The notes: generated from the sequence alone by a model not told the origin. DNA of 25,026 nucleotides from an uncultured Frankiales bacterium (GCA_946479905.1 CAMLIA010000041.1:1-25026), one strand, 5' to 3'; numbered from the stretch's first letter, positions 14,603 through 22,838 are shown. Translations and numbers: made by a program.

Positions 14603-16440
14603 GACCGGCTCCTGGACCTGCTGGCGGCCCGGTGGCTGCTGCCGTTGCCGCGGGCGAGAAGCGTTGCGGTGTTGACGACCGGCACGTGTGAGAGGGCTTG
14701 CGGGAAGTTCCCGACCAGTCGCTGCCGGCTGGTGTCGTACTCCTCGCTCAGCAGGCCCACGTCGTTGCAGAGACCGAGGACGTGCTCGTACAGGCGGGTG
14801 GCCCTCCCGTAGCGGCCGGCGAGCGCGTGTGCGTCGGCGAGCCAGAAGGTGCACGGCAGGAACGCGCCTTCCGCATCGCAGTCCCGGTCGCCCACGCCGT
14901 CGTCGACGTCGCTCGGGTCGTACCGACGCAGCAGTCCGTCCTCGAGGAGGTCGCGCTCGACGGCGTGGAGGGTGGAGGTGACCATCGGGTGCCGCGCCGG
15001 CAGGAACCCCACCGCCGGGATGAGCAGCACTGCAGCGTCCAGAGCGGCGGAACCGTAGGACTGCGTGAAGGTCCCTCGGCGGGTGTCGAAGCCCTTGTCG
15101 CAGACCTGTGCGTGGATCTCGTGGCGCAGCGTCTTCCACTGCTGCAGCGGACCGTCGAGCCCGTGTCGTTCCACCGCGGCGATGGCCCGGTCCACAGCGG
15201 TCCAGGCCATGACCTTGCTGTGCACGAAGTGCTGCGGCGCCCCGCGGACCTCCCAGATGCCGCGGTCGGTCTCCTGCCAGCGGCTCTCGAGCACGTCGAG
15301 CAGGCCGCGCTGGACAGCCCAGGCGTCCTCACCCGCCGTGAGCTGGTGCTCGCGGCCCTGGTGCAGGCTGTCCATGACCTCGCCGTACACGTCGATCTGC
15401 ACCTGTGCGCTGGCCGCGTTGCCGACTCGCACCGGGCGGCTGCCGGCGTACCCCTGCAGCGGGACGGCCCGCTCAGGGAGGTCCCTCTCTCCTGCGACGC
15501 CGTAGAGGATCTGCAGTCGTTCGGGATCGCCGGCGACGGCGCGCACCAGCCACTCGCGCCACGCCCGTGCCTCCTCGACGTAGCCGGCGTCGAACAGGGC
15601 GAGCAGGGTGAACGTCGCGTCCCTCAGCCAGCAGTAGCGGTAGTCCCAGTTCCTGCTCCCGCCGAGCTGCTCCGGCAGCGAGGTGGTGGGGGCCGCGACG
15701 ATCCCTCCGCTCGGGGCGTAGGTCAGCGCCTTCAGGGTGAGCAGCGAACGGACCACCGCTTCGCGGTAGGGACCGGTGTAGCGGCACTGGGCGGACCAGT
15801 TCCGCCAGAAGGCGTCCGTCTCCCGGAGCAGCCGCTGCGCGTCAGGCCGCGTGCCCGGCGGATCCAATCCGGTCCAGACCAGGCTCAGGGCTACCGGGTG
15901 GCCCGGGGACACCGTGAAGCGGGCCTGCAGCCCGTCAGGGGTGATGTGGTGGCCGACGTCGCCGTCCACCGTGAGCCCAGCGGGGCCGGCGACGCCCCAG
16001 CACCGCTTGCCGTCCTCGCGCCACAACGGCGGCCGGGTGCCGTACTCGAAGCTGGGGTTGAGCCGGCTGTCGACCTCGACGCTGCCGTGGACCGCCTCGA
16101 CCATGCGGACCAAGGTGGGCCGGCTGTCGGGCGGCTGGTCGCCCTGGCTGTCCGGCTGACGCAGAGCCATCGCATCGGTGATCCGCAGCGTCCCGGCGCT
16201 GGTAGCGATCTCCGTCTCCAGCACCATGGACCCCGGGCGGTAGCGGCGGGTGACCGGAGTCGCGCCGTCGCCTGCTCTGAGGCTCCATCGACCGTCGGCG
16301 GGGCTGCCGAGGAGCGCGGACAGGCAGCTCGGGGAGTCGAACCGCGGCAGGCACAACCAGTCGATGCTCCCGTCGCGCCCGACGAGCGCGGCGCTGCGCC
16401 GATCGCCGATCAGGGCGTAGTCCTCGAGTCTCAGCGTCAT
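14599..16440 (-). CDS. Glycoside hydrolase family 15 protein (glucoamylase/trehalase-like)
   Basis: 613 residues, normal for bacterial GH15. The N-terminal beta-sandwich domain (about 1-215) begins with the family's LEDYALIGDRRSAALVGRDG and IDWLCLPRFDSPS. The (alpha/alpha)6 barrel follows, with NWDYRYCWLRDATFTL (264-279), a probable general acid E397 in GIWEVRG, and the general base in LSEEYD (E566/E567). No signal peptide is visible, so it acts in the cytosol. Known family activities are release of glucose from alpha-glucans (glucoamylase) or from trehalose (actinobacterial GH15 trehalases); the sequence alone does not decide. The ATG start at 16440 is 25 bases after the SDR stop. The C-terminus is a serine/arginine-rich tail. 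It is coupled to the unknown gene downstream. Confidence 0.93.
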   Translation of the reverse strand: MTLRLEDYALIGDRRSAALVGRDGSIDWLCLPRFDSPSCLSALLGSPADGRWSLRAGDGATPVTRRYRPGSMVLETEIATSAGTLRITDAMALRQPDSQGDQPPDSRPTLVRMVEAVHGSVEVDSRLNPSFEYGTRPPLWREDGKRCWGVAGPAGLTVDGDVGHHITPDGLQARFTVSPGHPVALSLVWTGLDPPGTRPDAQRLLRETDAFWRNWSAQCRYTGPYREAVVRSLLTLKALTYAPSGGIVAAPTTSLPEQLGGSRNWDYRYCWLRDATFTLLALFDAGYVEEARAWREWLVRAVAGDPERLQILYGVAGERDLPERAVPLQGYAGSRPVRVGNAASAQVQIDVYGEVMDSLHQGREHQLTAGEDAWAVQRGLLDVLESRWQETDRGIWEVRGAPQHFVHSKVMAWTAVDRAIAAVERHGLDGPLQQWKTLRHEIHAQVCDKGFDTRRGTFTQSYGSAALDAAVLLIPAVGFLPARHPMVTSTLHAVERDLLEDGLLRRYDPSDVDDGVGDRDCDAEGAFLPCTFWLADAHALAGRYGRATRLYEHVLGLCNDVGLLSEEYDTSRQRLVGNFPQALSHVPVVNTATLLARGNGSSHRAASRSRSRS

Positions 16441-16465
16441 CTGCGCAGCTGCGTCCCGCGCGTCA

Positions 16466-17473
16466 TCACGTCTGGAGTCGTCGCGCCGTCAGGGCCGCCA
16501 GCCCGGAGAGTGCCGTGACGGCCGCGAAGGAGGCACCGTGGTGCCGGCTCAGCCAGGCCTGGGGTGACCGGGAGAGCGATCGGTCGTCGAAGCGACCGTG
16601 CGCGCCGTGGTCGGTGCCAGTCCTGCCGTCGATCGGTTCCCACAGGTTCGCCGGGCTGCCGGACGGGTTGGGCTGCTCGGTCTGCTGGCTGGCGAAGCCC
16701 GTTCTGGCGAGGTACCTGTCGAGAAGCCCCGGCGCGACGGCATTGGCGATCAGGGTGAGTGCGGTCGTCTCTCCGCACCAGTACTCGCGGCGCTGCGGGT
16801 GCTCCGCGGCGTACCGGATGGTCCGGGCGATGACCTCCGGCTGGTAGATCGGGGGTACGGGCTGGGCCCGGTGCCGGAGCTTGTTGAGGACCCAGTCGAA
16901 CTGCGGGGTGTTGACTGCGGGCAGCTGCACCATCGTCGTGTGCACGTTGCGCTTGTCGTGCAGCAGCTCGCACCGGAGCGCCTCGTGGAAGCCCTGGATG
17001 GCGTGCTTCGCGCCGCAGTACGCGGTCTGGAGCGGGATTCCCCGGTACGCCAGAGCGGACCCGACCTGCACGATGGCGCCGCGGTCGCGAGGCAGCATGT
17101 GGTCCAGGGCTGCGCGGGTGCCGTGCACGTAGCCGAGGTAGCTCACCTCGGTCACGCGCCGGTACTCCTCCGGTCGGATGTCGGTGAACCGTGCGAACAC
17201 CGAGGTGAACGCCACGTTGACCCAGACGTCCATCGGGCCGAGCTCGTTCTCGACCCGGCGCGCCGCGTCACGCACCCGCCTCCAGTCCGCCATGTCCGTC
17301 GGCAGCGCGAGCCCTCGTTGTCCCCGCTGCTCGACATCCGCGACGGCTCCAGCGAGACCTGCTGACCCTCGCGCCAGAAGCGCCACGTCGTAGCCGTGGG
17401 CAGCGAGCTCGCGCACCACCGCTCGGCCGACCCCGCCGCTGGCTCCCGTGACGACCGCCACCGGCGCGCTCAC
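16466..17473 (-). CDS. Short-chain dehydrogenase/reductase with C-terminal extension
   Basis: 335 residues. Rossmann fold: TGASGGVG (9-16) for NAD(P) binding, D60 in LPTDMAD, catalytic S139 and the Y152-x-x-x-K156 pair in AYCGAKHA. The usual NNAG strand reads VNVAF (85-89), a change in a structural motif. After the catalytic domain (about 1-255) comes an extension of about 80 residues, polar at first, then a short hydrophobic helix (about 313-329) that may hold the enzyme at a membrane. GTG at 17473 is chosen because it directly precedes the Rossmann strand, has GGGGAG upstream and overlaps the stop of the 36-aa gene (GTGA). The substrate is unknown. It heads a group with GH15 and precedes it by 25 bases. 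Confidence 0.9.
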   Translation of the reverse strand: MSAPVAVVTGASGGVGRAVVRELAAHGYDVALLARGSAGLAGAVADVEQRGQRGLALPTDMADWRRVRDAARRVENELGPMDVWVNVAFTSVFARFTDIRPEEYRRVTEVSYLGYVHGTRAALDHMLPRDRGAIVQVGSALAYRGIPLQTAYCGAKHAIQGFHEALRCELLHDKRNVHTTMVQLPAVNTPQFDWVLNKLRHRAQPVPPIYQPEVIARTIRYAAEHPQRREYWCGETTALTLIANAVAPGLLDRYLARTGFASQQTEQPNPSGSPANLWEPIDGRTGTDHGAHGRFDDRSLSRSPQAWLSRHHGASFAAVTALSGLAALTARRLQT

Positions 17474-17580
17474 GCGACGGGCTCCCCGTTGGACCGGGCG
17501 CGGCGCGACCGAGCGAGGGCGTGCCACCCGCCGGTGAGTGCGGCGGTGACGAGCAGCAGTGTCTTCATCCACACACTCAC
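17470..17580 (-). CDS. 36-residue single-helix membrane peptide upstream of the SDR gene
   Basis: GTG at 17580 follows a strong ribosome-binding site (GGAGGAG, seven bases between), and the TGA at 17472-17470 overlaps the GTG of the SDR gene (GTGA). The peptide has a short hydrophobic stretch (about residues 7-18, KTLLLVTAALTGGW region), then a basic tail with RSRRARS, so it would insert with the basic end inside. No family recognised. The good ribosome-binding site and exact coupling argue that it is translated; it may be a small membrane partner for the SDR enzyme or mainly serve to couple translation. An alternative start at the internal ATG is less well supported. Confidence 0.6.
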   Translation of the reverse strand: MSVWMKTLLLVTAALTGGWHALARSRRARSNGEPVA

Positions 17581-17731
17581 GGCTGTGCTCCTCCTTCGAC
17601 TGCACAGTCCGGTGTCGGACCGTATGAAGACCTCCTCACCACATCTGCAAGTCACAAACGTTCCAAACTGGGTGTGTTGCATCGCGCAATGTTGGGCAGG
17701 GGGTCGTCAGTTCCCAGAGCAGGAGGCAGTC
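17581..17731. promoter_or_regulatory. Divergent promoter region between the SDR/GH15 operon and the MarR/ThDP operon
   Basis: 151 bp between divergent starts. It contains GTCCG-gtgt-CGGAC (17607-17620), a perfect 5-bp dyad about 13 bases upstream of the ribosome-binding site of the 36-aa gene, and TTGC-atcgc-GCAA (17677-17689) nearer the MarR gene. The middle (17641-17675) is relatively A/T-rich, as a promoter would be. Ribosome-binding sites: GGAGGAG on the minus side and AGGAGG (17721-17726) on the plus side, five bases before the MarR ATG. The dyads are candidate sites for the MarR protein, which could control both operons. Confidence 0.5.
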
Positions 17732-18265
17732 ATGAAGCAGCCGACGTCAGAAGGCGGGCACTCGCCCAGCACGGTGACCCCGTCGCGGGTGGGTGACGGC
17801 CCGCTCGTCGCGATGACCGACGACGTGAGCCATCTGGTGGAGCTCAGCCGACTCCTGGTCAGCGTTGCGTACCGCTCGCTCCAGGCGGCGCCGGAGCCCG
17901 TGCAGCTGCCACCGTTCCGTGCCCTCGCCGTCCTCGCACGGTTTGGCCCGTGCACCGTCGGTGGGCTCGCCGAGGCCCTCGACACGCCGGCTTCCACGGT
18001 CACGAGGATGTGCGACAAGCTGGTGGCGGCCGGCTGGGTCAGCCGCCAGAACCGGCCGGACAACCGCCGAGAGGTCGAGATCGCCCTCACCGAGAGCGGC
18101 CGCAGCCTGGTGCGGCAGGTCTTGGCCGCCCGCGCTGCCGAGCTCGAGAGCATCCTCGCCAGCCTTCCCGTCAGCAGCCGACGCGCTCTGGGCAAGCTGC
18201 TGCCGCAGCTGCTCGCCGCCGCGGACGTGGTCGTCCCGCAGCCTCGCGAAGCGTGGGCGGTGTGA
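17732..18265 (+). CDS. MarR-family transcriptional regulator heading the ThDP/GMC operon
   Basis: 177 residues. A polar N-terminal tail of about 28 residues precedes the MarR fold: PPFRALAVLARFGPCTVGGLAEAL (about 60-83), reading helix TPASTVTRMCDKLVAAGWV (about 85-103) and the wing RQNRPDNRREVEIALTESG (about 105-123) with the family's D-N-R-R motif. ATG at 17732 is fixed by AGGAGG five bases upstream; the longer upstream frame lacks such a site. One base separates its stop from the ATG of the ThDP enzyme, so it is the first gene of the operon. It probably represses this operon, and perhaps the divergent one, until a phenolic, acid or sugar-related ligand binds; the ligand is unknown. Confidence 0.92.
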   Translation: MKQPTSEGGHSPSTVTPSRVGDGPLVAMTDDVSHLVELSRLLVSVAYRSLQAAPEPVQLPPFRALAVLARFGPCTVGGLAEALDTPASTVTRMCDKLVAAGWVSRQNRPDNRREVEIALTESGRSLVRQVLAARAAELESILASLPVSSRRALGKLLPQLLAAADVVVPQPREAWAV

Positions 18266-18266
18266 C

Positions 18267-20048
18267 ATGAAGTCGATCGCCGCTGAGACGCTCATCACCC
18301 GGCTGATCGACTGGGGCGTCGACACGATCTTCGGACTGCCTGGAGACGGCATCAACGGCCTGTTCGAGGCGCTCCGCCGGCACCAGGACCGGATCCGGTT
18401 CGTCCTCGTGCACCACGAAGAGGCCGCCGCGTTCATGGCCTGCGCGCACGCCAAGACCACCGGGCGGCTCGGGGTGTGCATTGCCACCTCCGGGCCGGGT
18501 GGGGTGCACCTGCTCAACGGGCTCTACGACGCGAAGCTCGACCACCAGCCGGTACTGGCGATCACGGGCATGCAGGAGACCGCGCTGCTCGGTTCCGGCT
18601 ACCAGCAAGAGGTGCACCTGGAGAAGCTCTACATCGACGTGGCCGAGTACGACGTCATGATCACCAACCCGCGGCAGGTGCAGGCCGTCGTCGACCAGGC
18701 CGTCCGGACCGCCCTGACCCGGCGCACCGTCAGCCACATCACGATCCCGAACGACGTGCAGGTCGCCGACGCCGACTCCGACCCGTACGCCCACGTCACC
18801 CCCGCCCGACCGCCGGCGACCGCAGCGCTCTGGTTCGCGCCCCCGACCGCACCCCGAACCGAAGACCTGCAGCGCCTCGCCGACGTTCTGAACGCCGGCA
18901 CGAAGACGGCCATCCTTGCCGGCGCTGGTGCGCTGCATGCCCGCGACGAGCTGCTCGCCGTCGCAGAGGCTCTCCGCGCGCCGATCGTGAAGACGCTGCC
19001 GGGCAAGGCCTGCGTCCCGGACGACTCGCCCTACACGACCGGCGGGATCGGGCTGCTCGGCACCCGCCCGTCCGAGCAGCTGATGACGCAGATCGACACG
19101 CTGCTCATGGTGGGCACCAACTTCCCCTACACGAAGCACCTCCCCGAGCCGGACAAGGTGCGGGTCGTTCAGATCGAGGCAGACGCCGTGCGCGCGGGCG
19201 CCCGCGTCGCCACCGAAGCCCCGGTGGTCGCAGATGCCAAGGAAGCTCTGGCGGCGCTGCTGCCGCTGCTCACCCGCGCCCCCGACGGGTCCTTCCTGGA
19301 GCAGTGCCAGCGGGACATGACCGCGTGGCGCCGGGAGATGGCCTCGCTGCAGGATCCGGACCGGCACCCGATCGCGCCGGAGTACCTCATCAGCGTCATC
19401 GACCGGCACGCAAGCGACGACGCCATCCTCACCTGCGACTCCGGCACCATCGCCACCTGGGCCGCGCGGCACTGGACGATCCGCGGAAACCGCGAGTTCT
19501 ACTTGTCGGGCAACCTCGCCACCATGGCCCCTGGGCTGGCGTACGCGAACGCCGCCCAGCTCGCCCATCCCGGCCGGCAGTGCATCGCGTTCGTCGGCGA
19601 CGGCGGGTTCGCCATGCTGATGGCCGAGTTCCTCACTGCCGCCCGCCACGACCTGCCCGTCAAGGTCGTCATCAACAACAACGGCGCCTACGGTCAGATC
19701 CTCTGGGAGCAGATCGCCCTCGGCTACCCCGAGTACGGCGTCCGGCACCAGGACTCCGCGCAGGTGCAGGGCTTCACCGACTACTCGGCCTGGGCCCGGT
19801 CCTGCGGCGCGTACGGCGTGAAGATCACCGACCCCGCCGACCTCGACGCGGCGATCGCCGCCGCCCTGGCACACCCCGGCCCGGCTCTGGTCGACTGCGA
19901 CGTCAACGCCGACGAACCGCCGATGCCGGGCAGGATCGAGTACGCCCAGGCCAAGGGGTTCGTGAAGGCCTTCACCCACGGCCAGCCGCACAAGACCGGG
20001 ATCGTGAAGACGCTGGTCGCCGACACGGCCGACAAGCTCCGGTCATGA
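18267..20048 (+). CDS. Thiamine-diphosphate-dependent enzyme, pyruvate oxidase/acetolactate synthase-like
   Basis: 593 residues with the three domains of the family. The N-terminal pyrimidine-binding domain (about 1-165) has catalytic E51 in VHHEEAAAF, which activates thiamine diphosphate. The central domain (about 195-335) has AILAGAGA. The C-terminal domain (about 370-550) has the ThDP/Mg motif from GDGGF (445-449) to NNNG (470-473). Overall it resembles the PoxB/YdaP branch (pyruvate oxidase or quinone-dependent pyruvate dehydrogenase) more than anabolic acetolactate synthase; the C-terminal tail PGRIEYAQAKGFVKAF is typical of that branch. It acts on a 2-keto acid, probably using FAD in the central domain. 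Its stop overlaps the ATG of the membrane protein gene. Inference: it handles the keto acid made in this operon's pathway, or feeds electrons to quinone. Not assigned a specific substrate. Confidence 0.88.
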   Translation: MKSIAAETLITRLIDWGVDTIFGLPGDGINGLFEALRRHQDRIRFVLVHHEEAAAFMACAHAKTTGRLGVCIATSGPGGVHLLNGLYDAKLDHQPVLAITGMQETALLGSGYQQEVHLEKLYIDVAEYDVMITNPRQVQAVVDQAVRTALTRRTVSHITIPNDVQVADADSDPYAHVTPARPPATAALWFAPPTAPRTEDLQRLADVLNAGTKTAILAGAGALHARDELLAVAEALRAPIVKTLPGKACVPDDSPYTTGGIGLLGTRPSEQLMTQIDTLLMVGTNFPYTKHLPEPDKVRVVQIEADAVRAGARVATEAPVVADAKEALAALLPLLTRAPDGSFLEQCQRDMTAWRREMASLQDPDRHPIAPEYLISVIDRHASDDAILTCDSGTIATWAARHWTIRGNREFYLSGNLATMAPGLAYANAAQLAHPGRQCIAFVGDGGFAMLMAEFLTAARHDLPVKVVINNNGAYGQILWEQIALGYPEYGVRHQDSAQVQGFTDYSAWARSCGAYGVKITDPADLDAAIAAALAHPGPALVDCDVNADEPPMPGRIEYAQAKGFVKAFTHGQPHKTGIVKTLVADTADKLRS

Positions 20049-20515
20049 GACCGCGAACCCGCAGCCGACCGGGCCGGCTTCACGGTTACGCGCGTGACGT
20101 GCACGAGGGGAGGCTCGAGAGGTCCTTGGCCGCCCTGTCCGCCGCGGGCGCGGTGGTGACGTGCCTGGAGATCTGGACCGAGCATGACCGCGCCAGCTTC
20201 GGCAACTCCATGATGTGGTGGCCGATCGCGCTGACCCCGGTGGCCACGGCCGCCGGCGTCGCGGGCTTCTTCAGCGAACGGCTGGCCAAGACCGTGCTCC
20301 CGGCGACGTCGGCGCTGGTGGTCGCGAACGGCGTGCAGGGCACCTACCTGCACGCGCGCGGGGTCGCGCAACGACCTGGCGGGTGGCGGGAGTGGCGCTA
20401 CAACGTCGAGATGGGTCCACCGGTGTTCGCGCCGCTGCTCGTCACGGTGGTCGGCGGGATGGGGCTGCTGGCCTCAGTGCTGCGCCGTGAGAAGAGCTTG
20501 CAGGACGTGCCGTGA
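20045..20515 (+). CDS. Small four-helix membrane protein of unknown function
   Basis: 156 residues, ATG overlapping the stop of the ThDP gene. An arginine-rich N-terminus is followed by four hydrophobic segments (about 27-44, 55-77, 84-103, 125-146). The stretch between helices three and four carries conserved-looking polar residues: H103, RPGGW (110-114) and RYNVEMGPP (118-126). I do not recognise a named family. It sits directly before the dehydrogenase-subunit-like gene, where the cytochrome or anchor subunit of a membrane dehydrogenase would be expected, but no haem-binding CxxCH motif is present. Inference: a membrane anchor or quinone-side partner for the oxidoreductase pair. Its stop overlaps the GTG of the next gene (GTGA). 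Confidence 0.8.
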   Translation: MRPRTRSRPGRLHGYARDVHEGRLERSLAALSAAGAVVTCLEIWTEHDRASFGNSMMWWPIALTPVATAAGVAGFFSERLAKTVLPATSALVVANGVQGTYLHARGVAQRPGGWREWRYNVEMGPPVFAPLLVTVVGGMGLLASVLRREKSLQDVP

Positions 20516-21189
20516 GGACTCCGGGCGAGCAAGGACGGTTCGACGGGTATGACGTCCTCGCGGTCGCCAACCACTGGGACCCGGTCACCTCCGGGGTTGT
20601 GCTGCGACGCCTGGGACCGCCGGAACCACTGAGCTTCTTCACCGCGGAGGAGGCGGCGACCGCACGCGCACTGCTGGACTGCCTGCTCGGCCAGAGCGCC
20701 GGCGACGGCCCGTACGTCGACGTGCTGGCCGACATCGACGGCCGCCTCAGCCAAGGGGCAACCGACGGCTGGCACTACTGCGACATGCCGCACGACGGGC
20801 CGGCATGGCGCACCACCCTGCGGCTGCTCGACGCCGACAGCCACGTACGGTTCGGCGTCGGCCTGGCTACGGCCAGCCGCACCCAGCAGATGGCCGTCGT
20901 CCAGTCGGTGCAGGACCAGCTCGAGGGGACCTGGCACGACCTGCCCGCCCGACACGTCTGGAGCCTGTGGACCCGCTACGGGTGCGCCGCCTTCTACGCT
21001 CATCCCTGGGCGTGGAACGAGATCGGCTTCGGCGGTCCCGCCTACCCTCGCGGCTACAAGAACATCGGCCTGGACCGCCGCGAGCCATGGGAACGGCCCG
21101 AGCGCGACGCCGCCGACCCGGTGCCGTGGGCGCACAGGACCGAGGCCGCGCGGCGCGCCCACCTGGCCCGGCTCGGTCCCCGCCCGTGA
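20512..21189 (+). CDS. Gluconate 2-dehydrogenase subunit 3-like protein
   Basis: 225 residues. Recognised from the family pattern: FFTAEEAATARALLDCLL (about 42-59), PYVDVLADIDGRLS (about 67-80), and near the end FYAHPWAWNEIGFGGPAYPRGY (161-182, key residues H164, P165, W168, E170, G174, P176 and Y178). The small subunit of membrane-bound gluconate 2-dehydrogenase and FAD-glucose dehydrogenases has this fold and helps mature and locate the flavoprotein. Those subunits usually carry a Tat signal; none is visible here, so the complex may stay in the cytosol at the membrane face. GTG overlaps the previous stop, and the stop overlaps the next GTG. It should partner the GMC oxidoreductase encoded next. 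Confidence 0.87.
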   Translation: MRTPGEQGRFDGYDVLAVANHWDPVTSGVVLRRLGPPEPLSFFTAEEAATARALLDCLLGQSAGDGPYVDVLADIDGRLSQGATDGWHYCDMPHDGPAWRTTLRLLDADSHVRFGVGLATASRTQQMAVVQSVQDQLEGTWHDLPARHVWSLWTRYGCAAFYAHPWAWNEIGFGGPAYPRGYKNIGLDRREPWERPERDAADPVPWAHRTEAARRAHLARLGPRP

Positions 21190-22838
21190 GCGTTCGTGAC
21201 CGCAACGACAGTGCGTGGCTGCTGCCCAACGACGGCACCCGCACCAACCACGAGCTGCGCGCCGGGATGCGCCGCTTCGACGACGCGGACGAGGTCGACC
21301 TCGTCATCGTGGGGTGCGGTGCCGGCGGGGCCGTGCTGCTCCAACGGCTCGCCCGTGCCGGATGGGACGTGGTCGCGCTGGACGCGGGACCGCACTGGGA
21401 CCCCGACACCGACTGGGTGTCTGACGAGGCGGGCAGCCACGCGCTCTACTGGACCGAGCCGCGCGTCATCGGCGGAGCCGACCCCGTACCGCTCGGCGCC
21501 AACAACTCCGGCCGCGGCGTCGGCGGCGGCACGGTGCACTACGCCGGCTACACACCCAGGTTCCACCCCAGCGACTTCCACACCCGGACCACGGACGGCG
21601 TCGGCGCCGACTGGCCACTCACCTACCAGGACCTGAAGCCCTACTACGTCGACCTCGAGCAGGAGCTCCCCGTCGCCGGGCAGAGCTGGCCGTGGGGCGA
21701 TCCGCACCGCTACCCGCACTCACCGCACCCCGTCGGCGGCGGCGCGCAGCTCGCCATGAGGGGCGCGGCGGCGCTCGGCATCGAGATGCGGGTCGGGCCG
21801 GTCGCCATCACCAACGGCCGCTTCGGCAACCGGCCGCACTGCATCTACCGCGGCTTCTGCCTGCAGGGCTGCAAGGTCAACGCCAAGGCCAGCACCCTCA
21901 TCACGCACATCCCCGACGCCCTCGCACACGGAGCCGAGGTCCGTGCGGACGCGATGGTCACCCGTATCGGGTACGACGCGCGCACCAACCTGGTGACTGG
22001 CGTGCACTACGTGAAGGACGGCGTCACTCGCTTTCAGCGCGCGCGGCACGTCGCCGTCGCCGGGTACAGCATCGAGACCCCGCGGCTGCTGCTGAACAGC
22101 AGCTGCACCCGCTTCCCGCACGGGCTGTGCAACGACCATGACCTCGTCGGCCGGTACCTCATGGTGCAAGGCGCGCCACAGACTGCCGGTCGCTACCCCC
22201 AGGAGGTCCGCAGCTACAAGGCCCCACCACCGGAGGTCTCGACCGAGCAGTTCTACGAGACCGACCCGACCAAGCCCTACAAGCGCGGCTTCAGCATCCA
22301 GTGCGTCAGCCCGCTGCCCATCACCTTCGCCGAGCACGTCGCCGCCCAGGGACACTGGGGCGGCGTCCTGCGTGAGTACATGCGCGACTACGTCCACTGG
22401 AGCAACCTCGGCGCACTCTGCGAGTTCCTGCCGCTCCCCGGCAACCGGGTAACCCTGGCCGACGAGACCGACAGGCACGGGCTGCCGGTCGCGCACTTCA
22501 GCTACAGCCAAGGGGACAACGACCGCGCCCTCATGAAGGCGGCTCGGCACGTGATGGAGGACATCCACCGCGCCGCCGGCGCCGAAGAGGTCATCACGAT
22601 CGACCGCTACGCCCACCTCGTCGGCGGTGCCCGGATGGGGGCGGATGCCGCGACCGGAGTGGTCGACGCGGAGCAGCGCAGCTTCGCCGTTCCGAACCTG
22701 CTGATCACCGACGGCAGCACCCTGCCGACCCAGGGCGCGGCCAACCCGGCCCTCACCATCATGGCGCTTGCCGCCCGCACCGCCCACCTGCTCGCGGCCG
22801 GGGCCCGTAGCGGCTTGAGGAACGGCGCGGCCCGATGA
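21186..22838 (+). CDS. GMC-family FAD oxidoreductase (dehydrogenase large subunit-like) with Cys cluster
   Basis: 550 residues from a GTG overlapping the previous stop. FAD-binding GCGAGG (43-48) with D66 at the ribose end, the GMC signature area GRGVGGGTVHYAG (109-121), and the C-terminal GMC block with H477 in YAHLVGG, ITDGSTLPTQGAANPALT (507-524) and N520, which form the flavin-side active site for hydride removal from an alcohol. Between them, C219, C225 and C229 in HCIYRGFCLQGCK match a cysteine cluster of gluconate-dehydrogenase-like large subunits; in related FAD-glucose dehydrogenases such cysteines hold a [3Fe-4S] cluster. With the subunit-3-like protein it should form a sugar, sugar-acid or polyol dehydrogenase. 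The cytochrome c subunit of known complexes is absent; the membrane protein encoded two genes earlier may replace it. The substrate is unknown. Confidence 0.92.
   Translation: MSVRDRNDSAWLLPNDGTRTNHELRAGMRRFDDADEVDLVIVGCGAGGAVLLQRLARAGWDVVALDAGPHWDPDTDWVSDEAGSHALYWTEPRVIGGADPVPLGANNSGRGVGGGTVHYAGYTPRFHPSDFHTRTTDGVGADWPLTYQDLKPYYVDLEQELPVAGQSWPWGDPHRYPHSPHPVGGGAQLAMRGAAALGIEMRVGPVAITNGRFGNRPHCIYRGFCLQGCKVNAKASTLITHIPDALAHGAEVRADAMVTRIGYDARTNLVTGVHYVKDGVTRFQRARHVAVAGYSIETPRLLLNSSCTRFPHGLCNDHDLVGRYLMVQGAPQTAGRYPQEVRSYKAPPPEVSTEQFYETDPTKPYKRGFSIQCVSPLPITFAEHVAAQGHWGGVLREYMRDYVHWSNLGALCEFLPLPGNRVTLADETDRHGLPVAHFSYSQGDNDRALMKAARHVMEDIHRAAGAEEVITIDRYAHLVGGARMGADAATGVVDAEQRSFAVPNLLITDGSTLPTQGAANPALTIMALAARTAHLLAAGARSGLRNGAAR

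Noticed and set aside
14698..16518. 606-codon open frame on the plus strand
   Set aside because: Antisense shadow of the GH15 gene, whose catalytic motifs are intact on the minus strand.
17396..17731. Upstream extension of the MarR regulator at 17732
   Set aside because: The extension crosses the divergent promoter region and the SDR gene; the AGGAGG site five bases before 17732 decides the start.
17865..18266. Upstream extension of the ThDP enzyme
   Set aside because: It runs in a second frame through the MarR gene; family homology begins at the ATG at 18267.
18171..19991. 606-codon open frame on the minus strand
   Set aside because: Lies wholly antisense to the ThDP enzyme, which has intact family motifs; the minus-strand product is low in recognisable structure and results from GC-rich codon bias.
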